A stretch of 64,000 bases of DNA from Arcuatula senhousia. Lineage: Eukaryota > Mollusca > Bivalvia > Mytilida > Mytilidae. How positions within the stretch are numbered: position 1 is the first letter of the stretch; every line of letters begins with the position of its first letter. The notes below the pieces were generated by a model. The model saw only the letters and a program-made list of their open reading frames with translations. It ran no database searches and was not told the DNA's origin. This document shows, piece after piece, positions 46,276 to 57,489 of the stretch. The position numbers and the translations under genes were made by a program. The stretch is taken from NCBI GenBank assembly GCA_963971305.1, contig OZ020307.1, positions 13,219,501 to 13,283,500 of the forward strand, read 5' to 3'.

Positions 46276-46817
46276 CAATAACATTATTTTCGGTTAATCG
46301 GGTCTTAGATTTCAATGTAATATTGCAAGCATACGTAGAATACCACATATCATCCTTAAAGTTACTAAAAGGTACAAAAAACTTGTTTTTGATCTCAATT
46401 AGTTATTATTTATTGTACATATTTTTTTCAGTAGCAAGAAGGGGATAACTTATCTACAAATAACTACCATATATGAAATACTTGTAATGACTGAGAAAAA
46501 AGTTGTAGTCATTGCATTGTTTTAATAAGGCAGCTTTGGATATCGAGACGTTCCTTATGATCACCCAATGACGTTCCTAAATAGTATCGCCGGGACAGAA
46601 CTTAGGAAACTTCTAAGGATAGTTTTGCAAGGCTTCAGAATTATAATGACATGAAATAGTTTTTCATAAGTTGGTCAAACAGGTCCCTGACTTTTTTCAA
46701 AGTTTATTTGGATTTAGAAAAAAATATAGATAAGATCGGTTTAAAGCAAAACAAAGGATTACAGTTGTCAGTTACTCCTACACAAAAGTATGGATATAGA
46801 TGAGTAACTGCTATGAC

Positions 46818-46950
46818 TGTAGACGATATTGAGATGTGTAATAAGACTATTCGACACAGTCTACATAAACAATCGGCAATTTAAGTCAACAACGGCCAAC
46901 AGACTTCAATATGACCAGTGGTCGCTGCTCAACGTATTGCAATGGCCCAA
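46818..46950 (+). repeat. Dispersed repeat, copy 3 of 3
   Basis: 'gacgatattgagatgtgtaa', 'atatgaccagtggtcgctgc'. It matches 2420-2580 and 21100-21262. Confidence 0.55.
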
Positions 46951-46955
46951 GATAA

Positions 46956-47305
46956 AATCACTGGGTCGATAGCCGCTCCTGGTGGACCAGAAGTTTAACT
47001 AGGGTAATCACAAGCCTGGTCGTCACACTTGTCTGACACGTATTTACCATACATATTTACTATACGCCTGGTTGTCAGACTTGTCTTACACGTGTTTACC
47101 ATTAAATTTCTAATTTTTTGTTATTGAAATTCCCGGTTGGTAAATTCGTGTCAGACAAGTCTGACAACCAGGTTTGTGATTATCCACATGGACCGCTGGT
47201 TCACCAGCAGCGAATATCGACCCAGTGATTTCAAAATTCAAATACCAAAACGGGTATAAAAACGGTTAATTTGGTTATGCTGTATATCGATACCTCTCAT
47301 AGGCA
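46956..47305. mobile_element. Two family-2 retrozyme pieces in inverted arrangement
   Basis: 46956-47125 is in the family-2 sense ('ctgggtcgatagccgctcct', 'agacttgtcttacacgtg', 'accattaaatttctaa'). 47126-47305 is in the opposite sense, running back to 'ggttatgctgtatatcgata', where most of the hammerhead is deleted. The two halves could fold into a long hairpin. An internal partial direct repeat ('gtcacacttgtctgacacg', 'gtcagacttgtcttacacg') lies in the left half. Confidence 0.65.
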
Positions 47306-47608
47306 GTACAAAGAATAGCCAAACACTAACCAAAACGATCACAAATAGTTTCGTCTGATATAATTTTTAATTATATACTAGTGACTGGTATAACAATTTT
47401 TTTTTAGAGATAATATGAAAAGTATATTCTTATAACCTGTGTAAAGCTTGTCAAGGAGAAAACGATGTCGAATTAAAAAAATCAGGAAAAAGTATTTATG
47501 CTAAGTAAAATAATATGGTACCTTCATATGATAATTAAGCAAATTATTATCTAAAAGACATGCTTACTTACATTTGTTCTAACTATTTTGCGATCTTCAT
47601 TTTATGAG

Positions 47609-47822
47609 GGTGTCACAGCCCTTTTGGTACGCGGTATTCCGTGCTTTTTAAAGGGTATTCGGTACGCCAAGGTGTGGTACGCGGTACACGATGTACCGAA
47701 TTTTTAGGCTTTTGGTACGCGTACGCCGTGATCTTTAGAGTATTCGGTATTCCAGTCTGTTTAACGGTTATGTCCCTTTTTAAACGGTATTCGGTATTCC
47801 GGAGTCGGGGGCTGTGACACCC
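47609..47822. mobile_element. Inverted-repeat element with GGTATTCGGTACG words
   Basis: GGGTGTCACAGCCC at 47608-47621 and its reverse complement at 47809-47822. The interior consists of variants of 'cggtattcggtacgc' and 'ggtacgcggta'. It is non-coding: the minus-strand frame is made of the repeated word. Confidence 0.65.
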
Positions 47823-47859
47823 CCTTTTATCCTTCATATTTTTGCCTTGATTTACATTT

Positions 47860-48560
47860 ATTTCCTGGACCTTTGAGGTTAATCATCCCAATTCTATTAT
47901 TTTGTAACTACCTTCATTGGTCATACAGTATTACAGAAACATTTATATGTCAACATCGTAACCATGATATACACTCAAAACCATTGTATTTAAAAAATAT
48001 TACTTAAAATATAACCGAAAAATGAGATACTATCTTTTGTAACTCTGATTCGATATTTTCACGTAGTATTTTTTTATACCCTGGGGGCCCAGGAGGCAAA
48101 TAGGCCGGAAACAGAGCCTAGCTTGTCGTTAGGGGATACTATGGGTCGACATCGGAGTTAGTGCTCAGCCTACAGAGCAACCAATGTGTGAACCTAGGTG
48201 ACTTTTCCTGTTCATCGCCTTTAAATAACACATATATATAGCGTTGCAAGGGCGTATAACACCTACTCACTCACTCACTTAGAAATTTTGATGCGTGCGA
48301 AAGTTTGTTTACTGTTTTGTTCATACTTAATAAGTGGTTGGGTCGTAGATTCTAATGCAGTAGTTCAAGTATATATGTATGAGAATATAAATATCATTTA
48401 ATCTTTTTAAATTACAAAGACGAGCTTAGACAGAACATGGGAATTTCTAAGGAAAGTTTCGCACATCCTCTTGTTTATAATGAAATGAATTGGTTCATCA
48501 TTAGTGATTTGGCTGGACAAATAATAAAACAAACAGGTTCTCGAAATGCATTTCTTTCTA
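47860..48560 (+). repeat. Third partial copy of the block A/B segment
   Basis: Matches 36160-36330 and 45630-45800 ('cctggacctttgaggttaat', 'catacagtattacagaaaca', 'gtcaacatcgtaacca'). It includes the third SINE-like copy at 48085-48285, ending 'ctactcactcactcactt'. Confidence 0.6.
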
Positions 48561-48689
48561 TAATCTATTTAGATTGAGTAAAACATAGATAAGATCGGTT
48601 AAAGGCAATACAAGGACAGCATTTGTCAGTAACAACTACAACAGCAGATAAATATACGTTTGAATTCGAGTTAGAGACTTAAAAAGATA

Positions 48690-48850
48690 ATTTCTTTTTG
48701 ACGATATCGCAACATTTTTTTACAATATTGGTAAGTTATTCAAAACAGCTGATAAGTAAAGAAGTGTTCTTGACAGTTAATAAGAGAAGACTTGTATCTT
48801 AAGAAATAATCGTACAAGCAACCAGTTGTTTTTTTACACCTTCGATAATA
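48690..48850 (+). repeat. Dispersed segment S1, copy 5 (partial)
   Basis: 'aagtgttcttgacagttaat' and 'agaagacttgtatctt' match the second half of the S1 copies. Confidence 0.45.
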
Positions 48851-48896
48851 AATCAAAATACAACTCGGCCTTTTTGGGTTTATAATTTGTTCTTTA

Positions 48897-49020
48897 CATA
48901 TGTACCAAGTCTGGACAATTGCGGTCCACGAATTCTCCGGTATGACTGATTCGTTTTTGTCGTTTTCTCTGGACTATGAGATTGATCATTTAAGTTCGGT
49001 AGTTTTGTTATTAACTTTAT
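48897..49020 (+). repeat. Dispersed repeat fragment
   Basis: 'tctccggtatgactgattcg' and 'ctctggactatgagattgat' are identical to 24140-24215. Confidence 0.65.
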
Positions 49021-49617
49021 TTACATGTATACCAATATCATTTTTAAAACTTAATCAGTATCTCCAATATCTTATAAATGGACTTTGACGACGGCCGTTT
49101 TAAGTTCAAGGGCTTAAGATCATCTTATTGCGTTATCGACGATCGTCAAAATTCGTCTCTTGTGGAGTGAACAATCGGAAACTTTCACCGATAGGAGAAA
49201 GAGATTTATAACGTAAATAATTAAGTTACAAGTCTTTGTCATTTGTGACACTTTTAAAATAGATTAATGATAGTTCCAGTTGTTTTTGTTTAAAGAAAAC
49301 GATATCTTTATAAGACTGTGTTGATTAGAGATTATTCACTTCATAAACATAGGTCTTGGATTTGTTCATCTTCTAGTGTCATAGGGTGCGTTGTCTTTCT
49401 GTGATCGTCAAACGGGTTAAACAATTTCTTAAACGTTATACAGGTTTAAATCAATATACCATATTAGTCATATGAAAATGTTTCAGGAACATAATCATTA
49501 GAGCTTTTAGGGCTCTAAATCAACGCAGATCAACTTCATGTGATTACTTATTTTTATTAAAGCTGTCTTATTAACATTTTAATTTAAAAAAAAATAAAGT
49601 TGCTCAAATAAAAACCA

Positions 49618-50880
49618 AAGGTCAAGTTCAAAAGAGGAGGACGCAACTGTAACATTCTAGATCTGGTACACCAACATATCAAGTTTCATTTACCTAAAAC
49701 TTATAATTTCTGAGATATGAAAGTGCTTATAAGGCCTTTACTGTCTTTGCTATTTTATGTATAGAGCATTGTCAAAGTCATTCAACCATTAAATGAAGGT
49801 TAAGTTCAAAAGATAAGGACGCAGCTGTAAAATTCTAGATCTGATACAACAACATCTCAAGTTTCAATACACTTATACAGATGGGTCCAAACCTAACCTG
49901 TATGTCAACCAGACTTAAAAGCAGACAAGAAGTCTGGTCTAGGTCTGCTTTTTTCTGGTCTGGTTTGGTATGAATGTACTTTGGTCTGCTCTCAAGTTCT
50001 CTCGAAAGCAAACTTTGCCCTAGATCTAGCTCACTACAGATTCGGTCTATTCTATGTTTGGTTTACTCTGACCTCAGGCAGACCAGACATATATAAAACC
50101 AATCATTATATGAATGGACCAAAAAGCAGACCAGACTTAAGTGTTATCCGCTCTAGGTCTGGTTTTCTATCTCTAGGTTCACTATTGAAAGCATACCAGA
50201 CCAGAACTTAGATCTGGTCCACTCAGGTTTCACTACTGAAAGCACACCAGATCAGAACTTAGGTCTAGTTCGCGTCCACTTTTTGTTCACTATTAAAAGC
50301 AGACTTGACCAGGACTTAAGTCTGGTACGCTTTTGGTCTGGTCCACTCTTGGTTTACTATTAAAAGCAGACCAGACCAGAACTTAGGTATGGTCCGCTCT
50401 AGGCCTTGTTCACTTTAGAACGCAAACCAGACCAGAACTTTGACTGAACCAGACATGTGGTGAGGTCTGGTCTGCTCTCCGAACCAAACCAAACCAGAAA
50501 AGTGGACCTAGGTCTGCTACTTTGTTTGATGATCCAAACAAGACTAGAAAAGTGACAACAGGTCCGCTCCGCTCACTTTTGTACAGGTTAGGTCTGGTCT
50601 CATCTGTAGTTCTTGAGATACGGAGAGGCTCATGAAACATTAACATTGTTATTATATGCATTGGAAATTGTCTAAATCACTCAACCGTAAAAACACGATC
50701 AAAGTAATAAAATGTGGATACAACTGTACTACTTTACTACTGGGGCATATACGTATCAAGTTTCACCAATATTGGACTTATTGTTTTTGAAATACGATCG
50801 GCTCATAAAACTTCAACATTATTATTATATGCATTGAAAAGTATCAAAATCACTCAACATCTTTCACTTTAAATGCAAGT
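49618..50880 (+). repeat. About 180-bp tandem repeat, three units, middle one interrupted
   Basis: Units start near 49618, 49798 and 50701, sharing 'aggacgca(a/g)ctgtaa', 'caagtttca', 'gagata' and 'tatgcattg'. The middle unit is split at TA by the element at 49878-50606: the outer flanks 'caatacacttata' and 'gttcttgagatacgg' join to match the uninterrupted units. Confidence 0.65.
49878..50606. mobile_element. Inverted-repeat element with ACCAGAC / GGTCTGGT words
   Basis: Ends CAGATGGGTCCAAACCTAAC and, reverse-complemented from the right, CAGATGAGACCAGACCTAAC, both followed by CTGTA. TA flanks both sides (49876-49877, 50607-50608). The 729-bp interior is dense in ACCAGACCAGAACTTAG and AGGTCTGGTC words in both senses, including roughly 57-69-bp units beginning 'actattaaaagcagacc'. 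Frames across it are repeat products. Confidence 0.75.
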
Positions 50881-51719
50881 ATAAAAAATCATGTTTAAGC
50901 ACAAACATTAAATTTGGTGACATGTTGCCATTAAAAGCTCCATATAGGGGTTAATAATTAAACAAATGCTTAAGTATATTTTTTTTATTGTGTGGAACAT
51001 TCATAGTTTTATCTGACTTTGACAAAACCAAAAATGAAATAATAACATAAAAAATAACAACCCGCTTTGATATATACGGACTGATGGAACTAAAACCACA
51101 ATAAGGTAAAGACACAGTTCGGTTTTGTTTAAAAGTTAGTTTCGGAGAGTGACATCCTATAATTTTTAAAGTAAAATACAAAGGTCGAATTTAAGTAGCT
51201 ATGAATTAAGAATGCCTTATAATTTAGTAACGAAAGTGTGCTCAACTGATAGGGAATCTTTCAGTGAAAATATTTTTGACAAAACATAAAAATATTCGAA
51301 AAAAACGGAAGTTTAGCGTCTCTTTTCCAGCATGGTGTCATTTTTATTTTACCGATCTTTTGAACGTTTTAAGCAAGGTTATGTACTTTCAGAGCTTGTA
51401 TAGCCCTATAGAGGTATAAGTGCAGGTTTGAGTCTAATCTAGGCTTGAATTATGGTAAAAATGTGAAAGTTTTAGTGTTTTTTCGTGTATAATTTGTTTT
51501 CGGAGTTATCGGATTGTAATAAAAAACCTTATTTTTGAATGTAAGAACCAACTGGAAGATAATCTATGGAATGTAAGGATTTCAACGATGTATGATAAGT
51601 GTTTATAAGGTTAAATATAGTTTTAGAATAGTTATTGGTAGAAGCATATGTGCTGCAAAGCTATGAACGTTTCTGACGTTTTACCTATAAGTGTGTTTTA
51701 CTACCTAAACACTGTGCTA
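50881..51719. other. AT-rich sequence, no recognised feature
   Basis: Nothing could be supported. Confidence 0.35.
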
Positions 51720-52090
51720 ACAAATCTAGGTTATGATGAAACGAATTGAAAACAAATGTTCAATAAACCTCCTGGCAAACATCCTTTAAGAGTCTGTAGG
51801 GGGTTGCCGTTCATAGACCAATCGAAGCCAGTAGCATTTATTGAACGGCCGGTCAGTGTAAATAAGGGAATTGATATTAATTGTAATGTTATCGAACCGG
51901 ATGTCAAGCTTTGGCTTTGAGTTATAAAAAAATGATATTGTAGTGGAAAATATTAATGAAGTAGAGTTTTGTTTGTTCATTTGCTTATTTATACATAAAA
52001 TTGACGGAGGCATTTTTATCTGAAGATAGGCATAATAAACGTTTTGAATTTATTCAATTTTAAAGATTTAATTTACAGTTAGTTAGAGAG
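51720..52090 (+). repeat. Duplicated segment S5, copy 1 (pairs with 57490-57790)
   Basis: 'agtctgtagggggttgccgt', 'accggatgtcaagcttt' and 'aggcatttttatctgaag' recur in order at 57490-57790. The retrozyme array begins directly after it. In the paralog the corresponding point (about 57780) has no array. Confidence 0.7.
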
Positions 52091-52132
52091 AAATACAAAT
52101 GACAACAAAGTTCCAGACAATAAATTTTGCTA

Positions 52133-52174
52133 CGCCTGACGCGCGTTTCGTCTATTCAAGACTCATCAGAGGCG
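52133..52174 (-). ncRNA. Type I hammerhead ribozyme, array copy 1
   Basis: Minus strand: stem I CGCCT/AGGCG (5 bp). The core CTGATGA is at 52169-52163. Stem II is GTCT/AGAC with loop TGAAT. Then comes GAA, and stem III ACG/CGT with loop CG. Position 17 is C at 52138, with predicted cleavage between 52138 and 52137. A further helix (TTTTG/CAAAA) beyond an internal loop extends stem I, as in natural type I HHRs. All invariant residues are present. Confidence 0.93.
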
Positions 52175-52490
52175 CCCTGCCAAAAATATTGAAAATGCCA
52201 AGCACTGTACGAATATGAAGAGCTTAGAACGGTATAACCAAAAATACCAAACTGGGGAACCAAATTATTACTAAGATATTCAACCTATGTCTGGGGTAGG
52301 AAGAACCTTAGGGTTTAGACAATATTGAAATTTAGACGGATAATTTAAAGCTTTGATGTATTCTCCAACTCAAAAGTGTTGGTGCCGGAGCGGGCTAACC
52401 TCGGGGAATTTATACTCCACCAGCAGTGCTAACCTTCACGTGTGTTCGAAATACAAATGACAACAAAGTTCCAGACAATAAATTTTGCTA

Positions 52491-52532
52491 CGCCTGACGC
52501 GCGTTTCGTCTATTCAAGACTCATCAGAGGCG
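52491..52532 (-). ncRNA. Type I hammerhead ribozyme, array copy 2
   Basis: Identical to copy 1; intact core. Confidence 0.93.
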
Positions 52533-52848
52533 CCCTGCCAAAAATATTGAAAATGCCAAACACTGTACGAATATGAAGAGCTTAGAACGGTATAACCAAA
52601 AATACCAAACTGGGGAACCAAATTATTACTAAGATATTCAACCTATGTCTGGGGTAGGAAGAACCTTAGGGTTTAGACAATTTTAAAATTTAGACGGATA
52701 ATTTTAAGCTTTGATGTATTCTCCAACTCAAAAGTGTTGGTGCCGGAGCGGGCTAACCTCGGGGAATTTAAACTCCACCAGCAGTGCTAACCTTCACGTG
52801 TGTTCGAAATACAAATGACAACAAAGTTCCAGACAATAAATTTTGCTA

Positions 52849-52890
52849 CGCCTGACGCGCGTTTCGTCTATTCAAGACTCATCAGAGGCG
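52849..52890 (-). ncRNA. Type I hammerhead ribozyme, array copy 3
   Basis: Identical core and stems to copy 1; intact. Confidence 0.93.
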
Positions 52891-53206
52891 CTCTGCCAAA
52901 AATATTGAAAATGCCAAACACTGTACCGATATGAAGAGCTAAGAACGGTATAACCAAAAATACCAAACTGGGGAACCAAATTATTACTAAGATATTCAAC
53001 CTATGTCTGGGGTAGGAAGAACCTTAGGGTTTAGACAATTTTGAAATTTAGACGGATAATTTAAAGCTTTGATGTATTCTCCAACTCAAAAGTGTTGGTG
53101 CCGGAGCGGGCTAACCTCGGGGAATTTAAACTCCACCAGCAGTGCTAACCTTCACGTGTGTTCGAAATACAAATGACAACAAAGTTCCAGACAATAAATT
53201 TTGCTA

Positions 53207-53248
53207 CGCCTAACGCGCGTTTCGTCTATTCAAGACTCATCAGAGGCG
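53207..53248 (-). ncRNA. Type I hammerhead ribozyme, array copy 4, with U at position 17
   Basis: As copy 1 except that plus-strand position 53212 is A instead of G, which makes the cleavage nucleotide U instead of C. The NUH rule still allows cleavage, but U at this position is usually slower. Confidence 0.9.
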
Positions 53249-53564
53249 CTCTGCCAAAAATATTGAAAATGCCAAACACTGTACGAATATGAAGAGCTTA
53301 GAACGGTATAACCAAAAATACCAAACTGGGGAACCAAATTATTACTAAGATATTCAACCTATGTCTGGGGTAGGAAGAACCTTAGGGTTTAGATAATTTT
53401 GAAATTTAGACGGATGATTTAAAGCTTTGATGTATTCTCCAACTCAAAAGTGTTGGTGCCGGAGCGGGCTAACCTCGGGGAATTTACACTCCACCAGCAG
53501 TGCCAACCTTCACGTGTGTTCGAAATACAAATGACAACAAAGTTCCAGACAATAAATTTTGCTA

Positions 53565-53606
53565 CGCCTGACGCGCGTTTCGTCTATTCAAGACTCATCA
53601 GAGGCG
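53565..53606 (-). ncRNA. Type I hammerhead ribozyme, array copy 5
   Basis: Identical to copy 1; intact. Confidence 0.93.
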
Positions 53607-53922
53607 CTCTGCCAAAAATATTGAAAATGCCAAACACTGTACGAATATGAAGAGCTAAGAACGGTATAACCAAAAATACCAAACTGGGGAACCAAATTAT
53701 TACTAAGATATTCAACCTATGTCTGGGGTAGGAAGAACCTTAGGGTTTAGACAATTTTGAAATTTAGACGGATAATTTAAAGCTTTGATGTATTCTCCAA
53801 CTCAAAAGTGTTGGTGCCGGAGCGGGCTAACCTCGGGGAATTTAAACTCCACCAGCAGTGCTAACCTTCACGTGTGTTCGAAATACAAATGACAACAAAG
53901 TTCCAGACAATAAATTTTGCTA

Positions 53923-53964
53923 CGCCTGACGCGCGTTTCGTCTATTCAAGACTCATCAGAGGCG
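53923..53964 (-). ncRNA. Type I hammerhead ribozyme, array copy 6
   Basis: Identical to copy 1; intact. Confidence 0.93.
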
Positions 53965-54278
53965 CTCTGCCAAAAATATTGAAAGTGCCAAACACTGTAC
54001 GAATATGAAGAGCTTAGAACGGTATAACCAAAAATACCAAACTGGGGAACCAAATTATTACTAAGATATTCAACCTATGTCTGGGGTAGGAAGAACCTTA
54101 GGGTTTAGACAATTTTGAAATTTAGACGGATAATTTAAAGCTTTGATGTATTCTCCAACTCAAGTGTTGGTGCCGGAGCAGGCTAACCTCGGGGAATTTA
54201 AACTCCACCAGCAGTGCTAACCTTCACGTGTGTTCGAAATACAAATGACAACAAAGTTCCAGACAATAAATTTTGCTA

Positions 54279-54320
54279 CGCCTGACGCGCGTTTCGTCTA
54301 TTCAAGACTCATCAGAGGCG
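54279..54320 (-). ncRNA. Type I hammerhead ribozyme, array copy 7
   Basis: Intact core and stems. It lies in the truncated last unit, 117 bp from the array end, and would be the first ribozyme in a minus-strand transcript. Confidence 0.93.
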
Positions 54321-54544
54321 CTCTGCCATAAAAATTGAAAATGCCAAACACTGTACGAATATGAAGAGCTTAGAACGGTATAACCAAAAATACCAAACTG
54401 GGGAACCAAATTATTACTAAGATATTCAACCTATGTCAATTAAAGTTCCGTATCTTTTGAAACAGTTTCATTTTACTGTGGTTATTCCTTGAAATAGTTT
54501 TAAATAAATATAATAATTAACATCGTTTTCTCAACCGATTGTTT

Positions 54545-54740
54545 AATTCAACCAGGTTTTTTTCCCTTGTACTGCACGTGGTCGATATCCATGGTGCAGG
54601 ATCGAACTTTTTTGGTCTAGATCTTATCGTTCAAAAATTTTTGTTTTTGACCTTCCAATGTTTTGATATAAATGCTGATGATGAGAAGTTACTCCTTAAA
54701 ATATGCATATACATATACATGTACTTGATACAAGTACAAT
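54545..54740 (+). mobile_element. Family-2 retrozyme relic
   Basis: 'caaccaggtttttttccctt', 'cacgtggtcgatatcc', 'gaccttccaatgttttgata', 'gatgagaagttactccttaa'. The hammerhead is degenerate: the CTGATGA region is rearranged and AAAA replaces GAAA. It lies 110 bp beyond the family-1 array. Confidence 0.65.
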
Positions 54741-54929
54741 TAAAAGGTTACAACCTATCAATATTAGCTTGTTATGAGATAAAAAGACTAGCCACAAACT
54801 ATACATTTAAGCAAAAGATAACTTAAATGTTTTAAACTTGTTTGACGATGGTCATATTTTAGTACAAGATGAATGTTTTATGATCACGAGGAAGACCCAA
54901 GCAAAATAATACGACCGATAAATGTAGTA

Positions 54930-55130
54930 CGAAAGACCAAAATAGACATAAATTCTTTTACATTAAGAATTTTTAAACTTGGAAGTCAGAAATGTCAACT
55001 CGGAAGTAAGAAATCTCAACTTGGAAGTCAGAAATGTCAATTTGGAACTGAGAAATTTCAACTTGGAACTATGATATATGTACTTCCAATCAAGAAATGT
55101 GAAAGAAATAATGGCGTTTCCGGTCTTTCG
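54930..55130. mobile_element. MITE related to 24725-24970
   Basis: Ends CGAAAGACC and GGTCTTTCG, flanked by TA (54928-54929, 55131-55132). The interior has six or so units like 'cttggaagtcagaaatgtca', the same word family as 24725-24970. The plus-strand frame is a product of the 21-bp unit. Confidence 0.72.
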
Positions 55131-55470
55131 TATTTATGCATATGTATGTCAATTCAAAGGTAATTGGCTTAAGAATTGTATCTACTGCTCCTGAGTTTTC
55201 TTTGAAATTGTTTCCACCAATACATGACGTTATCTTTTATTTTGTTTTGCTTAAGTTAAAAACAAACACCAAGCCTTGTAAATAACCTAAATTTGCGTTT
55301 GATATTATTGTTCAGACTGGATTTTACAAAAGTTTTTTCTTGCAGCTCTAATTTGCATTTAAAAACCTGACCATATATTTCAGGTTCAAATGCAATGAAT
55401 GTTATATCGTATATTTCTTTCGATGTAACAAAGTTTAAGAATATAAATAAACATTGTTAGAAACCTAGTA

Positions 55471-55846
55471 CACAGGGAAAAAATGCAACATATGTAAAAC
55501 ATATGTTTGCAAAAATATAATGTTATCACTATGTTAAACATAAGTTCACCTTATGTTAGATGCCCATATGATAAACATGCGTTTGAAAACATATGTTTAT
55601 CATTTGTTTATGTTTTCATATGACAAACATATGAAAAAAATATACAGAAATTGTTTTTAAATGATTTCCCAATGCTAAACTAATATCTAAAATTGTAATG
55701 TCATGAATGTTTCTGTTACCATATGTTAAACATATGTTTGAAAACAAATGATTATCATATGGGCACCATCAAACATAAGGTGTTCGATAAAATATGGTTA
55801 ACACATGACAAACATATGATTAACATATGTTGCAATTACTCCTGTG
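55471..55846. mobile_element. Inverted-repeat element with AACATATGTTT words
   Basis: The left end is CACAGGGAAAAAATGCAACA and then TATGT. The right end, reverse-complemented, is CACAGGAGTAATTGCAACAT and then ATGT. TA flanks both sides (55469-55470, 55847-55848). The interior repeats 'aacatatgttt'/'aaacatatgtt', a palindromic word, in both senses. Non-coding. Confidence 0.72.
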
Positions 55847-55848
55847 TA

Positions 55849-56429
55849 TAACATTAAGATGGACTGTGAGTTTCAACTTTTTTGATTTGAGGCTCGAATG
55901 CACAAAGCGAAATAAAGGTTCACCAACCAAGATTAAATTTAATTAAATTTACTTTTAGACCAACACATTTTTTATTTACGTAGAGCAGACAAAAAACCAG
56001 TTTACAAAAATATTTCTATAACTGAATAATCGTGAACTGTTCTAAAAACCTATTATGTAAACTAAATAAAGGAGCGTCTGAAAACATTGTATTCTATACT
56101 GCTAATTGATTCCTATTCTTAGTAAAGGGAAAACTACCAGAAGATATTTGAATTTACACTGATTAAAAACGTGAAAATGTGTCATGTGGGTCGAGCATTT
56201 GCATTACTCAGTCCGATATAGATTCTCGAAATGAGAATTTAGAATTTAAATCTAATAACAACAAATAGAAATATATTCTTTGGAAGATCACAAAAATCCA
56301 AATATTTTTTAAGTGTGTTTAAAAAAAGTTAATAACAAAATTCTAAAAGCAAGCCTCAAAGAAGATCAAATGACATTTATGTTTTAAAGAATTTAATCAA
56401 CCAGCAATAAATCAGTTTGAAATCAGCAA
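55849..56429. other. AT-rich sequence, no recognised feature
   Basis: Nothing could be supported. Confidence 0.35.
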
Positions 56430-56936
56430 CTTTGGCATGAAACCACATGTTCTTAGTGTTTCTTTGTAATGTCCTTTTAAAATAACTACTGAGACTTCCC
56501 TCTGATGAGCTAATTAGGATTATTGCTCTTGATGTTAGATTTATTCATCATAAAAAATCATGGAGTCATGGTCTTAACGATAATTTTTGAACTAGGTTAA
56601 TCAAAAAAAATTCTCCCATTACTATTTTTATGACTTGTATATTCAATGGCCAAAACCTATATAACGAACAATTTACAAATTACATTTCAATGCTTTCAAA
56701 TAAGTTGTTTAGCTAGCTTAGAATTCGTTTAATTTAATTCGATTAATTATTCTTTATTCTTATCACACTGCTGAGTCGTGTCATTTCTACGTAAATGTTT
56801 TGGACTGGGTGGATATGAAAATGAAAATGAAAATTTCCGTCACGCTTTTCTCATGAACTATATAAGGGACTGTTTCGAAACTTGGTAAGATGGTTTGGTA
56901 CGACAAACTCTATATTCTAAACGGCTTTTAAAACGG
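56430..56936 (+). repeat. Duplicated segment S4, copy 4 (pairs with 31193-31705)
   Basis: High similarity to 31193-31705 along its whole length, including the 'atgaaaatgaaaatgaaaat' run. Homology ends at 'ttttaaaacggt'. Confidence 0.75.
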
Positions 56937-57489
56937 TGGGTGTTCAAATACTTGTTAGGGGCCTAGTTGGTGCACCAATGTCCCATAGATACATTCTTTT
57001 TTTATTTTTCAAACATCATGATTGATAAAATATTCAGATCAAATATTGACAACGGCCGTTAGTCTTGGTAAATGATAATTTCAATAAATTGAAACATCAT
57101 GAAATCAAACCCAACAACAATCATTATTTGTATAGCATATAACAAATAGTAGACTAATTTATTTCAAAATCAGGCAGTTGGAGATAAAGGGGGAAAATAA
57201 TTGGCTATTGAACAAAGGCATCAAGAAAAGACTACTTACTCACACCATTTTTTATCCTTGTTGCATTATCAAAAGCAGCACATTAGAAAAGGTAAACATA
57301 TTACAGGTTATATAGAATTTGATTTAATTAAAATGAATCCTAACTTATTTTTACCAAAGTTTGTTGGAATGCAAAATGTATTTATCTGAATTCGACAAGT
57401 AAACGGACAATTACAACACAGGAATTTAAAAAAAAAACAGGCAGACAGAACGAACATCACAATAAACCTTTTATGATTAGATAAATTTG

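Larger units (their letters stand above)
44625..46570 (+). repeat. Block B, part 4 (pairs with 35631-37030)
   Basis: Collinear with block A part 4, but holding an RT fragment (44820-45265) that block A lacks at that place. It contains the second SINE-like copy. Confidence 0.7.
52091..54437 (-). mobile_element. Family-1 hammerhead retrozyme: tandem array of 358-bp monomers
   Basis: Six full head-to-tail units and a 201-bp partial one. The unit start 'aaatacaaatgacaacaaag' occurs at 52091, 52449, 52807, 53165, 53523, 53881 and 54237: five periods of 358 bp and one of 356 bp, caused by a 2-bp deletion near 54164. Units are nearly identical. Each has one hammerhead on the minus strand, so minus-strand transcripts would be cut into 358-nt monomers. 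Sequence between ribozymes is non-coding. This matches the small tandem retroelements with HHRs (retrozymes) reported in metazoans including mussels, which give circular RNAs and are thought to be mobilised in trans by other retroelements. That mobilisation is inference here. Confidence 0.92.

Noticed and set aside
53450..53650. 66-codon frame within the retrozyme array
   Set aside because: It runs across the antisense of the ribozyme and is broken in sister units by single changes, so it is not a conserved protein.
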